From positions 12,341,073 to 12,405,072 of the forward strand of contig OW203767.1 in the NCBI GenBank assembly GCA_934045905.1: a DNA stretch of 64,000 bases, in the 5' to 3' direction. The stretch is from Leuctra nigra (Eukaryota > Arthropoda > Insecta > Plecoptera > Leuctridae). Below, piece by piece: positions 1-12,119 of this stretch (position 1 is the first letter of the stretch; the number at the start of each line of letters is the position of its first letter). The translations under genes were made by a program, and so were the position numbers. The notes under the pieces are model-generated. The model searched no databases, was not told the DNA's origin, and was given only the letters and a program-made list of their open reading frames with translations.

Positions 1-602
1 TAAGGTTTTGTTTCGACTATTTTGATAATTACCTATGTCCTTATACACATCATTAATTTTTAATTATATTGAATATATATTTTATATTATATTGAATTAT
101 ACTGAATGCATTCTGTGGAGTGTAAAACTATTGAAAGCAAGCTATAAATACAAACTAATCATTGAGATACACCTTCAACAAATAAAAAATATACATTTAT
201 TTCACGTCATTATTAAAATCATAGGGTGCAATTTGAGTGTTGGCAATTGTGTTACTGCGGTCTTGTGTTGGCAGCACACTATTGACTCTAACTATATTTA
301 ATTATTATGCCCAAGGTTATTTAAATGATTATAAACAATAGAATTATTAGAACGCCATCAAAATTATCATACAAATTGGAAGACTGATGCGTATTTTGCA
401 TAACATTAATATAAAAATTAAGTTAACAGTACTATAATCATTTGCTCCAGATCTTGATGTTTTAAGATTGGCATAATGCTTATCTGATTTTGGAGCTAGT
501 ACGAACACGTGTTTATTAACATAAAAAATATGGACATACGATGCCATAGTAGACAAATATATCCTTAAACTTAAATCGCTAATTTGAAAGAATTGGACTC
601 AC

Positions 603-1197
603 CTTCCGACAAATCAACCCCAAGTTTGACAGCTCCAGTCTCATCCTTTTTCGTCGAGAACACGATGTCAGCATCTCCAAAAACATTCCATCTTAGCGAT
701 CTGGACCTGGCAAAGTTCCACAGTTTGTCGACGAGCACCTCGCTGAACAGCGCCTCCTCGTCGGCGTCCTCGTTGGACCTCGCTGCGTCGGCCTTAACCT
801 CTTCAACCACCGCCGTCGTCGTCTGCGTGATCTCCAAGCCCTCGTACACTTCGATATTAGCCTTCTTCAGCAGGCGGTTCATGTAAGAAACTAACTTCAA
901 CATCACACAACTTGACAAATCTCGTTGACTGCATTTTGTGTTTAACTTTTGGACGAGAGCCTCTTCGCGGTTTGTTGTTTTCACGTTGTTGACGAGATTG
1001 TTTTCGATGCTTCGACCTACCCCGTGGATGACTTGTACTGGAATTGACATACCCTCGTCGGCGACGGGCACCGCAACGCTAGCATGATAAACCGGCGCCA
1101 AAACAACGTGATCCTCGACGTCGGTTTTGACAGGTTCTTCAACCGGACTTGTCAAAGCACCGGTTACTAAAAGCAACACTATAATTTTTGTCAACAT
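603..1197 (-). CDS. Osiris-family (DUF1676) protein, first coding exon; gene runs off the left edge
   Basis: The start is the ATG at 1197; an in-frame GTG at 1206 lies upstream but is not a plausible eukaryotic start. The first 16 residues (MLTKIIVLLLVTGALT) form a signal peptide. A cysteine pair at residues 89 and 97 (CX7C) is followed by an amphipathic stretch containing EVYEGLEI, the usual Osiris N-terminal layout. The exon ends at 603 with a consensus donor (GAAG/GTGAGT) in phase 1. The other Osiris genes here also have a phase-1 intron before the hydrophobic exon. That exon is not present in bases 1-570 on the minus strand, so it must lie left of the window and the intron exceeds 600 bp. 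Osiris proteins are insect-specific secretory or endomembrane proteins of cuticle-secreting cells. Family membership is well supported; which Osiris paralogue it is cannot be told from this exon. Confidence 0.85.
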
Positions 1198-1240
1198 ATT
1201 TTGCACGTTTTGTTATTGATGTGAGGTTATGTGAAGATCG

Positions 1241-1281
1241 CTTATATGTGATCGCGATTGCTGTGTGGAGGTGCCTTTTAT
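1241..1281 (-). promoter_or_regulatory. Candidate core promoter of the left-edge Osiris gene
   Basis: On the minus strand a CATAAAAGG box at 1274-1282 lies about 30 bases upstream of an initiator-like TCACAT whose A is at 1249. This would give a 5' UTR of about 52 bases before the ATG at 1197. A second box, TATAAG, at 1241-1246 is also possible but would leave a very short leader. The upstream DNA to about 1480 is noticeably more GC-rich than the surroundings. No transcript evidence is available. Confidence 0.35.
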
Positions 1282-1499
1282 GTGGTACGGGTTTGTAACC
1301 CAAGGGGTGTTGCCGCTAGTCCAGTTTGAGCAGACGGCGTGTAGGTTCAGAGACTGGGACACAAGCTCGACGTCAGGCTTAACGTGTCGACGAACGGGCG
1401 TCTCGGAGGGGCAACCTCCGACTATGTCAGTGACGTAGCATGGTGCATGGAGGCACAACATACCGGTTGACGAATGGGAGATCTCGGTTCTTTTTTTCA

Positions 1500-4460
1500 A
1501 TTCGCGTAAAATTACGTTTTGAGTACATGTTTTGAGGAGATGTAGGAATAAATATAGTAATTATATTTAGTCGGACACTGGTGGGGAAAAGATTTAATAC
1601 TATTTTGTGACATTAAAAAATACTTTCACGCAAATTGTGATTTAAATGAAAGTTACTTTTAAACTAGATCTAGCGCCATCCGTAATACACAAGGACATAA
1701 CTTTCCCAAATCATCAAAACTATCGATTTTGATTTGAAAACAAAATTACATCGATTGTTTTAGTGTATTTTGTGGCATATTTGTAGAATTATTTAAACTC
1801 ACCATGGTTTCTAAACAGGTTAATGACAGTCTTTTTAATTCATGCAGCCTGATTACTTTCAAAAATACCGTCATTAGTTTTGAAGTAAATGACAGATATT
1901 AAACGCCTTCCGAGACTCGGTTGTCACTTGAAGATTACTAAAGGACATCATAATTCCGTGGAGCGTATCGAATACAAAGACCAAGAGCATCGTGAGAAGC
2001 TGTAAAATATATTTTCCATTAGATGCATTCCAAAGCAGTTTATTAGTAAATAAATGCATTGACGCCCTGGGGTTAGGATACTACCAGCTTTGTCTCTTAT
2101 TTATACAATCTAAAAATATCTTTACTGTTTCATTCTTAATTGTGTTGGTGACTTTTATGAAGCAATTCGGTCGACATGAATATCTACTCTCTAATTTATT
2201 ATGTAGATCGCAATCAAAGAGACAATCTTAAAATCATTTTTAGATCTAAATTAATTTATATTATGAACTTTGCGGTCTAGGAATATTTGGAAAGAAATCA
2301 CTTCGACTGTAAGATTTCATACATTTTTGTCAACAATAACTAATAAGTAACGAGTCTCCAAAATAATCTATGATTTGCTGTACATAATTTGATTTGAAAT
2401 TAGGTACATATTTTTTCGTTTCACCCGGATTTAGTATATTAATAATGATATAGGAATTTCAATGTATAATAATATGTAACAGTATAATATCAAACCACTA
2501 CAGTGTGATTTATTCCCATATGGGTGATTTTATTGGATTCATCCGCAAGCTTTTCGATTCATTTGTATCCTTAATTTCATCTAAATTACTGAATAATTCG
2601 AATTTTTCAAAACACGCAAACCAGCGACTTTAATTCATATTGACTCCAGAAAAGTCTGCAAATCACTCTCAGTCAAGCATCGCCGACACTCTGGGGCCAG
2701 ATAAGTGGTCAAGTAGGACCGCAATGTAAATTAAAAACTGGATTAGGTACTCTAGGAATTTATATCGCTAAATCAGAATAATCTTGAAACTACCACTTTG
2801 TTGACCTCGTACATTGGGGACATCAAAAAATATTTCCTTACCAAATTTGTGGTATCGACTCATTATTGTGGCACCGAAGAATGATGATTTCGTAATATGA
2901 GGTTTGGGATGTTTTGAAATGTCAGAAAGATCAGCGAAATGCTATAAAGAAGAAGAAAAATTAGATTCAATGGTACCAATTAAAACGACTCTCGGTTTTA
3001 CCCCAAAGCAAATTTGTTTATGTCAATGAGAGTTTATGAGTTCTTATGCTGTCAATCATCATCAATTGTTTTCCCTTCAATATTCTAGTGTTTTACCATA
3101 TTTTCCCACCGCGGTCAGTGATGTCGTCAGAGAATAATTGCAATTTACTTGAAACATCTCCTCATCTCGGGTCATTGCATATGAAAAATATATACATTTA
3201 TTCGAAACTATGGCTTTACCACTCGAATTGCGTTCATCGAATGTATCCCACATTAATCCCACATAGCGAGAAGGCATAGTCTGTGGGAGACAAAAATAAG
3301 CATGAATAATGAAAACTAAACTTTATAAACACTTGTAAATAGATATTTATATATAATTTCATATTTAACAGACTTTTAAGTTGAATATAGCGCATTCATA
3401 AAGTATATTTGTACCTCAGAGGTAGTAGCCCGGAAGTCCATTTTCTCGATTTTGTGTTTCTCACTTTTGGAATAATATAATCAAAGTTATATTGAAGAAT
3501 AAGTTTAAGATAAAGAATACGTTTATAAATCATTATTATTATTTTAGCCAATAAGGGATCGATTGCAATCTTGTGCAATCACCTTTATAATTCATATTAA
3601 TCATAATCATCATCATCATCTTCATCATCATTGTCATCATCATTTGTACTTTTACTGCTTTTATTTCTAATTCAATGCATTTTCTATAATTTATAATAAT
3701 TCTATCATATTAATCATATTTCTTATATTTACAATTTACAATAATGTTATACTGTGTCCTTGAGGCATCCATTTGATAAGGGCAGTGTTTTAAATAAAGT
3801 TCTGTCTTTCACAAGTCATGTCACCATTACAAATGAAGGCAGAATTATGGTTCTTGAGCTCACTTATCAAGAATCATTGAAATGGACTGCCGCCCTTTTA
3901 CCTCTGAGGTATGAGATATAATTTAGAGTAAAAAAGTAATTCTTTTTTTTAGAGACACCGTTATGGCCTTGGGTCTAGTAAAGTGTAAACAGAATTGAAA
4001 ATAAAATAATTATTCTTTTATGTGATCTTCTAATTGCATCCTCTCTAAGGACCACCTGAACTGAAAGCGTATCTCTGTTGATATTCACTAGAAAGTACTT
4101 CTGCTTCTGACTCGTTTTTTTATTATTGACACAATTTTACTTGAATGCGTAGCATGAAGGAGCTGAGACCCACTCATGGGCATCTTCTTCTGCCAAATGA
4201 TCTCGATATTTTTTTCACAATAGCAGGCTGTTAAAAATCAACTTTCCAATCACTCGTTTAATATTTTAAACTATTATTGGGACAAATAAGGATTTAAAAC
4301 ATGTTAGTAGAATTTTAACCGGAGATAAAAGTACAAATGGCTCGGAAATAACAAGAAGATCGATTTTTGGAAAATATGTTTTGTAGAACGCCAAGTTTCT
4401 GAAGACTTTTTCTACATACTGTATTCAAAAATATATAGGTATGAAATTGGTATGAAATTC
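1500..4460. other. Intergenic AT-rich DNA, no gene recognised
   Basis: Only short open frames below about 80 codons occur, on both strands, without family motifs or good flanking splice sites. A CATCAT-rich simple-sequence patch lies near 3607-3650. Confidence 0.5.
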
Positions 4461-4474
4461 GAAACGTCGCGAAC

Positions 4475-4490
4475 GGCCCTTATCAGGGCC
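4475..4490 (+). other. Histone-type 3' UTR stem-loop motif, isolated
   Basis: GGCCCTTATCAGGGCC forms a perfect 6-bp stem with a TATC loop. It matches the animal replication-dependent histone stem-loop consensus (GGYYYUUHUHARRRCC) at all 16 positions, with the typical flanks AAC before and ACCA after. That element binds SLBP and directs non-polyadenylated 3' end formation. No histone C-terminus is found in any frame just upstream and no clear purine-rich downstream element follows. It is therefore either a fragment of a histone gene copy or a chance hairpin. Confidence 0.5.
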
Positions 4491-6010
4491 ACCAGCACTT
4501 TCATTGGAACAAACCGTCACCACTGCCATGCAATCAGTCAGCTTTTCGTTCAGTATTGTTGTAAGTTTTGTAAAATATAATATTGAATTATATAATGTGA
4601 TAAAAAAAATTTACAGCTAAATGTTTTTAGAGGCCTGGGTAAGCGAAACGTTTCGTCAAAATGTTTTTTTTTGAAATTTCTTCTCACGCTAACAAAATTT
4701 TAAAAAATCAGATAGTAGCGACCCATATTACAGCCTATAGACTAAATAATGTCGCAAACTGAAGTACTTTATAACCTCTGGTACGACCTAAAAGGTTTAA
4801 ATACGATTATTTTACCATAAATATCGTATTTAACATCTTTGAGGCCATACCATAGGTCATAATGTACTGCACTGGTGCAATTTCGTCTATTAAGCTTTCG
4901 AGGAAGAAAAGGTTTTGAGTCCACAATTTTAAAGTTCGAATAGTTTTGTAGTTTTCATTTATTTTCATTTATTTTTTATTAGTCACACAGTTACAGCATT
5001 GGTTACAGACAGTACATTATTATACAAAACACATCGAACAAATTCCTGCAAAGCCATGCAAGACTTATCTGCAGGTGAAAAACACAGTGAAAAAAATAAC
5101 AATACAAAGATCAATACAATAACAATCCAAGATCACAAAACTCCTACAACAATAATACATATACCAATGCCATTGTGAAGTAAAAAAAAATTGAGATTTT
5201 ATTTTTCATATAATGAATTAAGTACCAAACGAATAATAAGTCATATTTTTTTTATAGAGAATCAGCAACAGAAAAATTAATAATTTGAAAGAAACCAATT
5301 TTTTAACTCGCGTTTAATTTCCGCATATTTTTCTAAATTCTTTAGTTATAAGGGATTTAAAATATTCGGAATGTTTACAGCTAACTGCCTCTTACTATAT
5401 TTGTTGGTATAGTTGGGGACTGGGTAAGTTATATGAGTTTGAGATCTAGTATTTTTTGAGTGTTCACATAACTGAAAACTGACACTTTTCTTATAACAAA
5501 AGAAATAAAACGAAAGCCTGGTATAACATATTTCTTATGATATGAGAGGAATACCCCAATAAAAGTAGGTATAAACAAACCAAAAATATTTCCCAAATAA
5601 AAGTAAAACTCCTTACTATTCTAATATCCATTTCATTTTCATTTTCACAAACTTTTACTTGATTCCACCTGTTATCTGTCTCAAACATCCGCCTACTCAG
5701 TGACCTCTGACTCCTGAAGACAACGCCAAACCTGTCCGGTGCATCAGTTCGTGTCTCACGATCATCTGTAAACACTTTCCTCTTCACCGCTAGGTCAGCA
5801 TTCAGAGACGAGGAGTTGACAGAATCACATGCAGATCATTTTCATTCCAACTGGTTTTGAAGCGGCCTACTTGTGAGCCTGCAGCACTCTAGATGCATAC
5901 CTGCAGCCTACTTTAGCAGGACAACTGCAGTTTATGAATGAATTTACGACTTTGAGTGTTTCACTTATTTATGTCTTTGACTTTTTAAACCTTGTTCCCC
6001 CAATAAGACT
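4491..6010. other. Intergenic DNA, no gene recognised
   Basis: AT-rich sequence with short homopolymer runs. The 98-codon minus-strand frame at 5491-5787 lacks recognisable motifs. Confidence 0.4.
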
Positions 6011-6012
6011 TA

Positions 6013-6245
6013 TATGACCAACCGAGCAAATGGCTCAGGAGTAACGCTTTTGATTTGTACTCCTGATTCGATTCTCGTGGCATCCTTCCATTTTTCGTGG
6101 TTTCTCTATCAGTCCAGAGGTAAATGATGGGAAGGTTCCTTATTACTAATAAGCCACGACCACCTCCTTCCCGCCCTACATTATCATCATCAAAACATAC
6201 ATCTGGCGCCATTAGCCTAGTGGCAGAACAGTGCGGCGTTAAAAC
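6013..6245 (+). mobile_element. tRNA-derived SINE
   Basis: A tRNA-like head holds an A-box-like ATGGCTCAGGAG near 6028 and a B-box-like GATTCGATTCTC near 6066, as in RNA polymerase III promoters. The body follows: GTGGTTTCTCTATCAGTCCA, then GCCACGACCACCTCCTTCCC, then a GTGCGGCGTTAAAA tail end. The body blocks recur at 42.1-42.3 kb (minus strand), and its end recurs at 43.4-43.5 kb, so this is a dispersed family. Exact ends are uncertain. Confidence 0.65.
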
Positions 6246-9200
6246 GAACTAAAAAGTATGGAAAAGGTATGCAGATTGATACTAAATTATAAGGAATGTT
6301 GCAGGGTAATAAAAGCACTACTAGAGCCAAGAAGCTGTCTTACTCCGGGCATTTCACTAACTAAAATTACACAAGAAAATAAAATAATAATAAGAGTAGT
6401 AAATTCTTTCAAAATACTGGGGAGACTGTCATGTAACGATAAACAGTAAAACTGGATCAGATGATGATTGTATCTTTAGGGATTACCAAATTATATAATA
6501 CTTATATAAACAACTTGAATTTTGGAATAATGTTAGTGGTATGTTAATTTGCTCTTCAACAGTTAATTACACGTCTTGTTTTGTAGTATTTCAGAGGTTA
6601 TGCCAATTAATTAGTTGGTCTTCATCTCTAAATGGTTTCAAAGTGTCCACAGCTCACAGGAAACTTTTACTTGTCCATGTGTGTTATTTGTGAGGTCGTT
6701 GGTGTGTGAAATGTTTAGTCAAAAGTCACTGTCAGTTTTCGTCAATGAGTCACAATTCACTGCACATAATGGCATTATTTAGAATATGTTATGTATGAAA
6801 GAAAGTAATGTTTGATTTGTATGAAAGTGATGCATTTTCATATAGCGAATTCATTGAAAACGTGGTGTCTGAAGACAAAGGAAGGATAGAATACGGTAAA
6901 ATAATGTATCAAAACTAATTAATATTAGTTTATTTTGTTCAATATTTGTTACATAAATTTGGGCGTATTATTAGAATCTACATAAAAAATCTTCATTCCT
7001 TTGGATAACAGATTGATAATTGTCAAAAGTTCACTCAGAAACAAAAAAAATAGCAATTCATATTTGCTGAGCTTCATAAAGCCCATATCACATTATACTA
7101 TTCAAATTTGCAATATTAATCACCAGCCAATTGAAGGCTGAGAAGAACGCTATAGTCATTTGTTTTGAAAACATGAGTTATGAGTTATGAAAACATGAAC
7201 ATGAGAAACATGAAACCTAAGGTGTCACCTTGAACTTCATGAACTTCATGAACTTAGGAACTTCATGAGTCCGATTTACACACAATTTGGTAATTTGTTG
7301 TTTTATTTATTTGAATGCCAAACAATAGTCCAAACCACCAAGATATATTTGTAACAAAGCTCGTGCAAAGAACGAAACAGCACACGCCTTACTAAATGGC
7401 ACAATAAGCCGGCACCTCCACTCTGAATCCATGAATATTCACAAGCTCTTCATTATTCCATGCAAATGAGACGAGAGTCTGCAAGCAATTAGGTGCTGTT
7501 ATGAACCAGATCTTTATAAGCCTAAACACGTTTATTTATCACAATTTTTTGACCCGTTAATTCAAATGAGGCGTAGAAGAAACTCGATTTATAACGGTGC
7601 ATCATCAAATGTGCTCTCTAATGAACTATAAAACATTCACGTTTTTCACCATGCATTTTTATATCTAAATCATCATTCCTTATCTTAACATTCTTCAGAT
7701 TTTTTAAAGACAGTGATCAATCATTTTTCACATCATAGATCAATCCTAATTATATTTTCTTTTTTTATCGCAAACCGATTACCAAAGAGAATTGCAATTT
7801 GAAAACCATTAGTCATTGTGTTGGCCATAGTAATTTGCTACCTCTCTTTCCCCAGTTGATTGATTATGTCGACTCGTTGAAAGTAGAGCGACACCTTGAA
7901 TGGCGGTCAAGGGCGCGACTGCGGACACTCGAGGAACTATCGTAAAACAAGATGACCGGTTGACCTAGATATAGAAGGTGTTGCGACGTCTTGTCCGGTT
8001 TCTTCTTGGTCATCTTGGAGGGATCTAGAAGATGTTGTTCTCAGATCTTAGGTTGACTTTCTTGTTTTCTTCTTAAGCGGTCACTGGGACAATTCACTTG
8101 TTTCTAGTGGTTGTTTTTTTAGTCTTCTGTCGATGACCTACTTTGTGAGTGATCTATAACTTAGTGGTTATTTCCTTGTGTTAGGAGATTAATAATAAAG
8201 GGAATGTTGTTTTAAGTGGCGGCGCCTGATAGACAATTAACTAGGATAACTAATTGCTTTCAAGTAAGAATATACTTTACACCTTCTGTTGTATCTTCGT
8301 GTACATTTACATTATTTTTGTCAAACAAAATTTTTTAACTGAGATGTAATTTCAGGTACACTCCTGGATACGGAAAATGGTCAGCAGTCAATATTCACCC
8401 GACTCCTAGGCTAGTATTATTTATTTAAAGTAATTTTTCGGCCCTTAACTCACACTAGCCATCCGGTCTTTGTGCCAAAATATTACATTAAATCTAGCCG
8501 TTGTGCCACTTGAACATTGACCGCGGACCAATTTCAGTGTCCAGGAGTGTATACATTACGAGAACAAGACCACTCGTCAGTTTTATTAATAATTATAATC
8601 AGTCAACTTTTGACCTGTTAGGGTGCATTCCAAATTGTTCATCAACACGTGAGGGCAAACTTCAAAGATCAGTTTTATTTCTGTTCAACTTCTGTCTTGC
8701 ATGATTCGTTGCTTTTTGTAGTTTTAACATCATTTATTTATAAAGTTTAGTAATTATTCCGTTCTACTAATATTTATTGATGTTTGATTTCCCCCCATAG
8801 AATAGACGGTTGGCTATGTGGAATAAGTGTGTGTGTGCAAATACAAGCAATTATGTACTTATTAGGCTACAATAAAGATCTGGAGATCATTGGCATGGCA
8901 ATCCTCCGTCATAACATCTTTACAAAATATGTTTTCCTCGATTTCAAAGCCTTCACTCAATAAAACTATATGCTTTTTGGGGTATGTGCCATTTCTCAAA
9001 TTTGCAAACATAAACTTTTACATTTAAACTTAAAGTTACGAAGTTATATCTGCTGTAACTGAAAGACAAATTCTGAAAGAAATTGTGGTATAAACTATTA
9101 AAATCAAATTGTAATTTTATGCAATTAGAAGAAAATTACCACTCAGAACAATTTCCATGTGTGCAAACCAACACATTTCTGTACATACATAATATCTCGA

Positions 9201-9760
9201 GATAAATGCATCTTTGTTTTCTTTTAAAGTGGATGGAAGTGCCGTGTTCAGCAAACTCCTCATTCCATTGCAGCATTCTTGCATCCACCTTGGCCCCGGC
9301 CTTGCTCATCCGCCATTGCCGCAATCCACAGCCTTCCATACCTGTGTGACTGCTGACTGCACTCGACCGCGTAATGAGGGTAATCACCTTGCCATCATGT
9401 CGGCAGTGCATTGGAGAGCGCCGCGACATCTCTCGTGGTTACAGTCAACTATCTGAGTACTTAGCTCCACGATATTGTTGTAGATGGAGCTAGGAGCATA
9501 TTATAAAATATACAGTGTTAGCATAGAGGTTAGTGCTAGATAAACAATGTACTTTTCAAATAAAATAATTGTGAGAAAGTCCTATTGAATGTTTTCTAAT
9601 TTTTAATAACACAAGTTAATTCAAACACTGAATATAATTAATTTAGGGGAATATAAATTGAATTTACAGAAAACTACTCACGTTTTCATTAAACAATGCA
9701 GGCAACAGGTACCTACTTCAAATTGCACCAACAAAATATTATTCAGATTTATCATTGGGG
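6246..9760. other. Intergenic DNA, no gene recognised
   Basis: Mostly AT-rich. A short degenerate repeat of ATGAA/CATGAA words lies at about 7165-7270. The overlapping frames near 9136-9456 are more GC-rich but show no recognisable domain or splice context, and may be remnants of a repeat. Confidence 0.4.
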
Positions 9761-9766
9761 TTACAA

Positions 9767-9772
9767 TTTATT
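9767..9772 (-). terminator. Poly(A) signal of the gustatory receptor gene
   Basis: AATAAA on the minus strand, about 185 bases past the receptor stop codon at 9957-9959. It is the first canonical signal I noticed downstream. Confidence 0.45.
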
Positions 9773-9956
9773 AACTGGTGGAGCGGTGTGTTAAAAAAAA
9801 CATGACCAAGAGGGGAAGCTCTAACTGATACAGAAGAAGGAGTGGAACCAGGAAACTCTGGAGGTTGAAGTCTGGAATCTCAGTACGTGATATACAACAT
9901 TATACAATATGAAAAATATTTAAAAACGAAATAACTGAATCCGCTACTACTTTTCT

Positions 9957-12107
9957 CTATGCTATGTCTGTGTCTTGTCCCGTATTGTCAAAGACCTCGC
10001 CTGCCGCTTGTTGGAATTGAATCAGGATGACCAGGTAGGTTGTTATTCCTCCTGCGATCTGTGGACAAAGTCAAAAGTCAGCAAGACAAGACATGGAAAC
10101 ATCAACCGGGAATCTGTTAGAGTTGTTACCGAGTACAGAAGTGTTGTGTCAATTGGGAAGAAGCCGCAAGCTGTGAACTGAACTCTGCGATGAATCAGCT
10201 GAGCGGAGAAAATGGTCATCTGGAAATGATTCAATCAATTGAATTGACTATACGTTGTTTGCCATCCTGGATGCAACAGAATGAGTCTTATTACCTGTTC
10301 TCTGAGTCGAACCGTCTTGGCTGTAGTCTGTAACTTTGACACTGCGAACGCCAGATCATCAGCCTGATGGTGAAACAAAAGAACTCACAATGACATTTCA
10401 ATGGATCCATACACTGACCTTTTACATGGACAAGACGATCTAATTCAGAAAATGATATTTATCAATTTAGAGACAATGTTTCCTATTTAGGGGATCAGTG
10501 GTGAGAGCACGTCAACATCTGCAGGTATGGTTTGGTGCCTAAGGAAGGTAGAAAAATTACTATAATATTAAAGTTTGGTCCCTAGACTTTCAAACTCTTG
10601 AAACTCTTTAAATCCATCATTTCCATATGTCTTCCCCCAATTTCACAATAGGTATTTCTACTCCCCGTCTTTCTGATATTTACTTCTAATCTGATCTATC
10701 TTTGTAACTATCTTCCTCAGTTACATAATTTCTTACGATTGTATTTTTCATTTCTTTTCTTCATCTAATGATCCGCGTATATGCTCCAAAAGTTGTAAGT
10801 TCTCAAATATATGGGAATAAATTCCTGAATAATTACGCTTCGGACTTGATGAGTTGTACTTCCCTCACCCCGAACAAGGAATTGAAACTTGGAAAATCTT
10901 ACTTACCTTTGCCTTCGCTCCAGAACAAGTCCAAATCATACACAAGATATTCATTATCACTAACGCATTATCTAAGATCAACGCAGACCGATGCATTGGA
11001 GTGATGACGTTCTCCTTCAAGCTGATCATATCGGAGAGATTATCGTAGATGGCGAGGACGATGTAGAGGAAGGAGGCGAGAGTAGAGAGAAGATTCTGAA
11101 GTCCGAATAGTGAGTTGACGGCGTTGGTGACTTCGTAGAGGATGCTGTGGAGCTGGGAGATGTGATACACGTCAGCAGGTGTCCTGGGTTCGATTCGGAT
11201 GACCGTGATGCATGTGTCGTCTTTCATGATGTGATATGGAGCCTCGTCGAATCTGTAGAGAGATATACTATTCAGAATTAAAAAAATATGTTGTTGGTAA
11301 ATTCGTTTTAGAAGAAGTGTATATGGAAACAATTTTGTTCCTCTGAACATCTAAAACCATTATAAATGGAAGTCGAGGTTTGTAAGTTTGCTAAGGGGAA
11401 ACCATAATAAGTTTTCCTATTTGTACAGTAACATCCCAATATTTGAAGCACAAAGTTCCAAAATAAATTTACATTGAAATTTTACTCAACCTTTTTTCAA
11501 CGTCATCTTCACAGATTCTCTCCAGTTTCTTCCTCAGAGCGTCGTAGAGTCCTCCTAACATGAACACGGCATAGCTGAACTCCATCAGAGCAAGTACATT
11601 GGAAATATCCACTATACAGAGGCAGATATAGTAAGTCGGTATGAGGGAATTCGTGAATTCTGAACTCATGCTATAGAGCAAATAATTAATGATATACAAA
11701 GATACCAAACATACGACTTGAATTTCGATTAATTTCTTATATTTGGTGAACGTCAGTGCACCAATGTTCAACTCGTCCGATAAATTTGACATCAAGTTCA
11801 TGACCGATAGGAAAACGTCGTGCTTTAAAAATGTGATTACATGAATATAAATAAAAAGAGAGTGTGTACAAAAGTCCTGAAACTTCGTGGTAAGATTAAT
11901 CATTATCCCATTGTTCACAGATTCTTGATTTCCAAAGAAATAAACTGCTTCCAAGAACACTACATTTACTATCAGCCAGATAACTGAGTACACAAATAAT
12001 GTTTTAGACCTTTCATATTTGTATGTTTCAACGTGTATTTTATATGAAGCTAAAGCGAAAAGTTTTAAAGAGTTTATGAGCGGACTTATTGCGCTGTTAA
12101 AATCCAT
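9957..12107 (-). CDS. Gustatory receptor (insect 7-transmembrane chemoreceptor), complete
   Basis: Five coding exons: 12107-11491, 11252-10907, 10363-10295, 10219-10130 and 10058-9957 (stop). Each intron has GT/AG ends and phases match at each junction, giving 407 aa, a normal length for the family. Hydrophobic segments begin near SKTLFVYSVIW, HSLFIYIHVITFL, IQVVCLVSLYIINYLL and YYICLCIVDIS in exon 1, then SLFGLQNLL and ALVIMNILCM in exon 2, with the last spanning exons 4-5. The C-terminus carries the family signature: LIHRRVQFTACGFFPID followed by TTYLVILIQF, a TYhhhhhQF motif. The last three introns are phase 0, as is conserved in gustatory receptors. These receptors are ligand-gated cation channels of chemosensory neurons; the ligand and subfamily cannot be read from sequence. 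No frameshift or internal stop is seen. Confidence 0.93.
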
Positions 12108-12119
12108 CTTGCTTCGGCT

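Noticed and set aside
3600..3650. CATCAT-rich repeats considered as a CRISPR-like array
   Set aside because: Simple trinucleotide repetition without spacers; a eukaryotic microsatellite.
4337..4356. ATGGCTCGGAAATAA near the histone-type stem-loop, recalling a histone H3 start
   Set aside because: It stops after four codons and no further histone sequence is present.
9136..9456. Overlapping 97- and 80-codon frames on opposite strands
   Set aside because: No recognised domain, signal peptide or flanking splice sites. Open frames on both strands are more likely to reflect local base composition.
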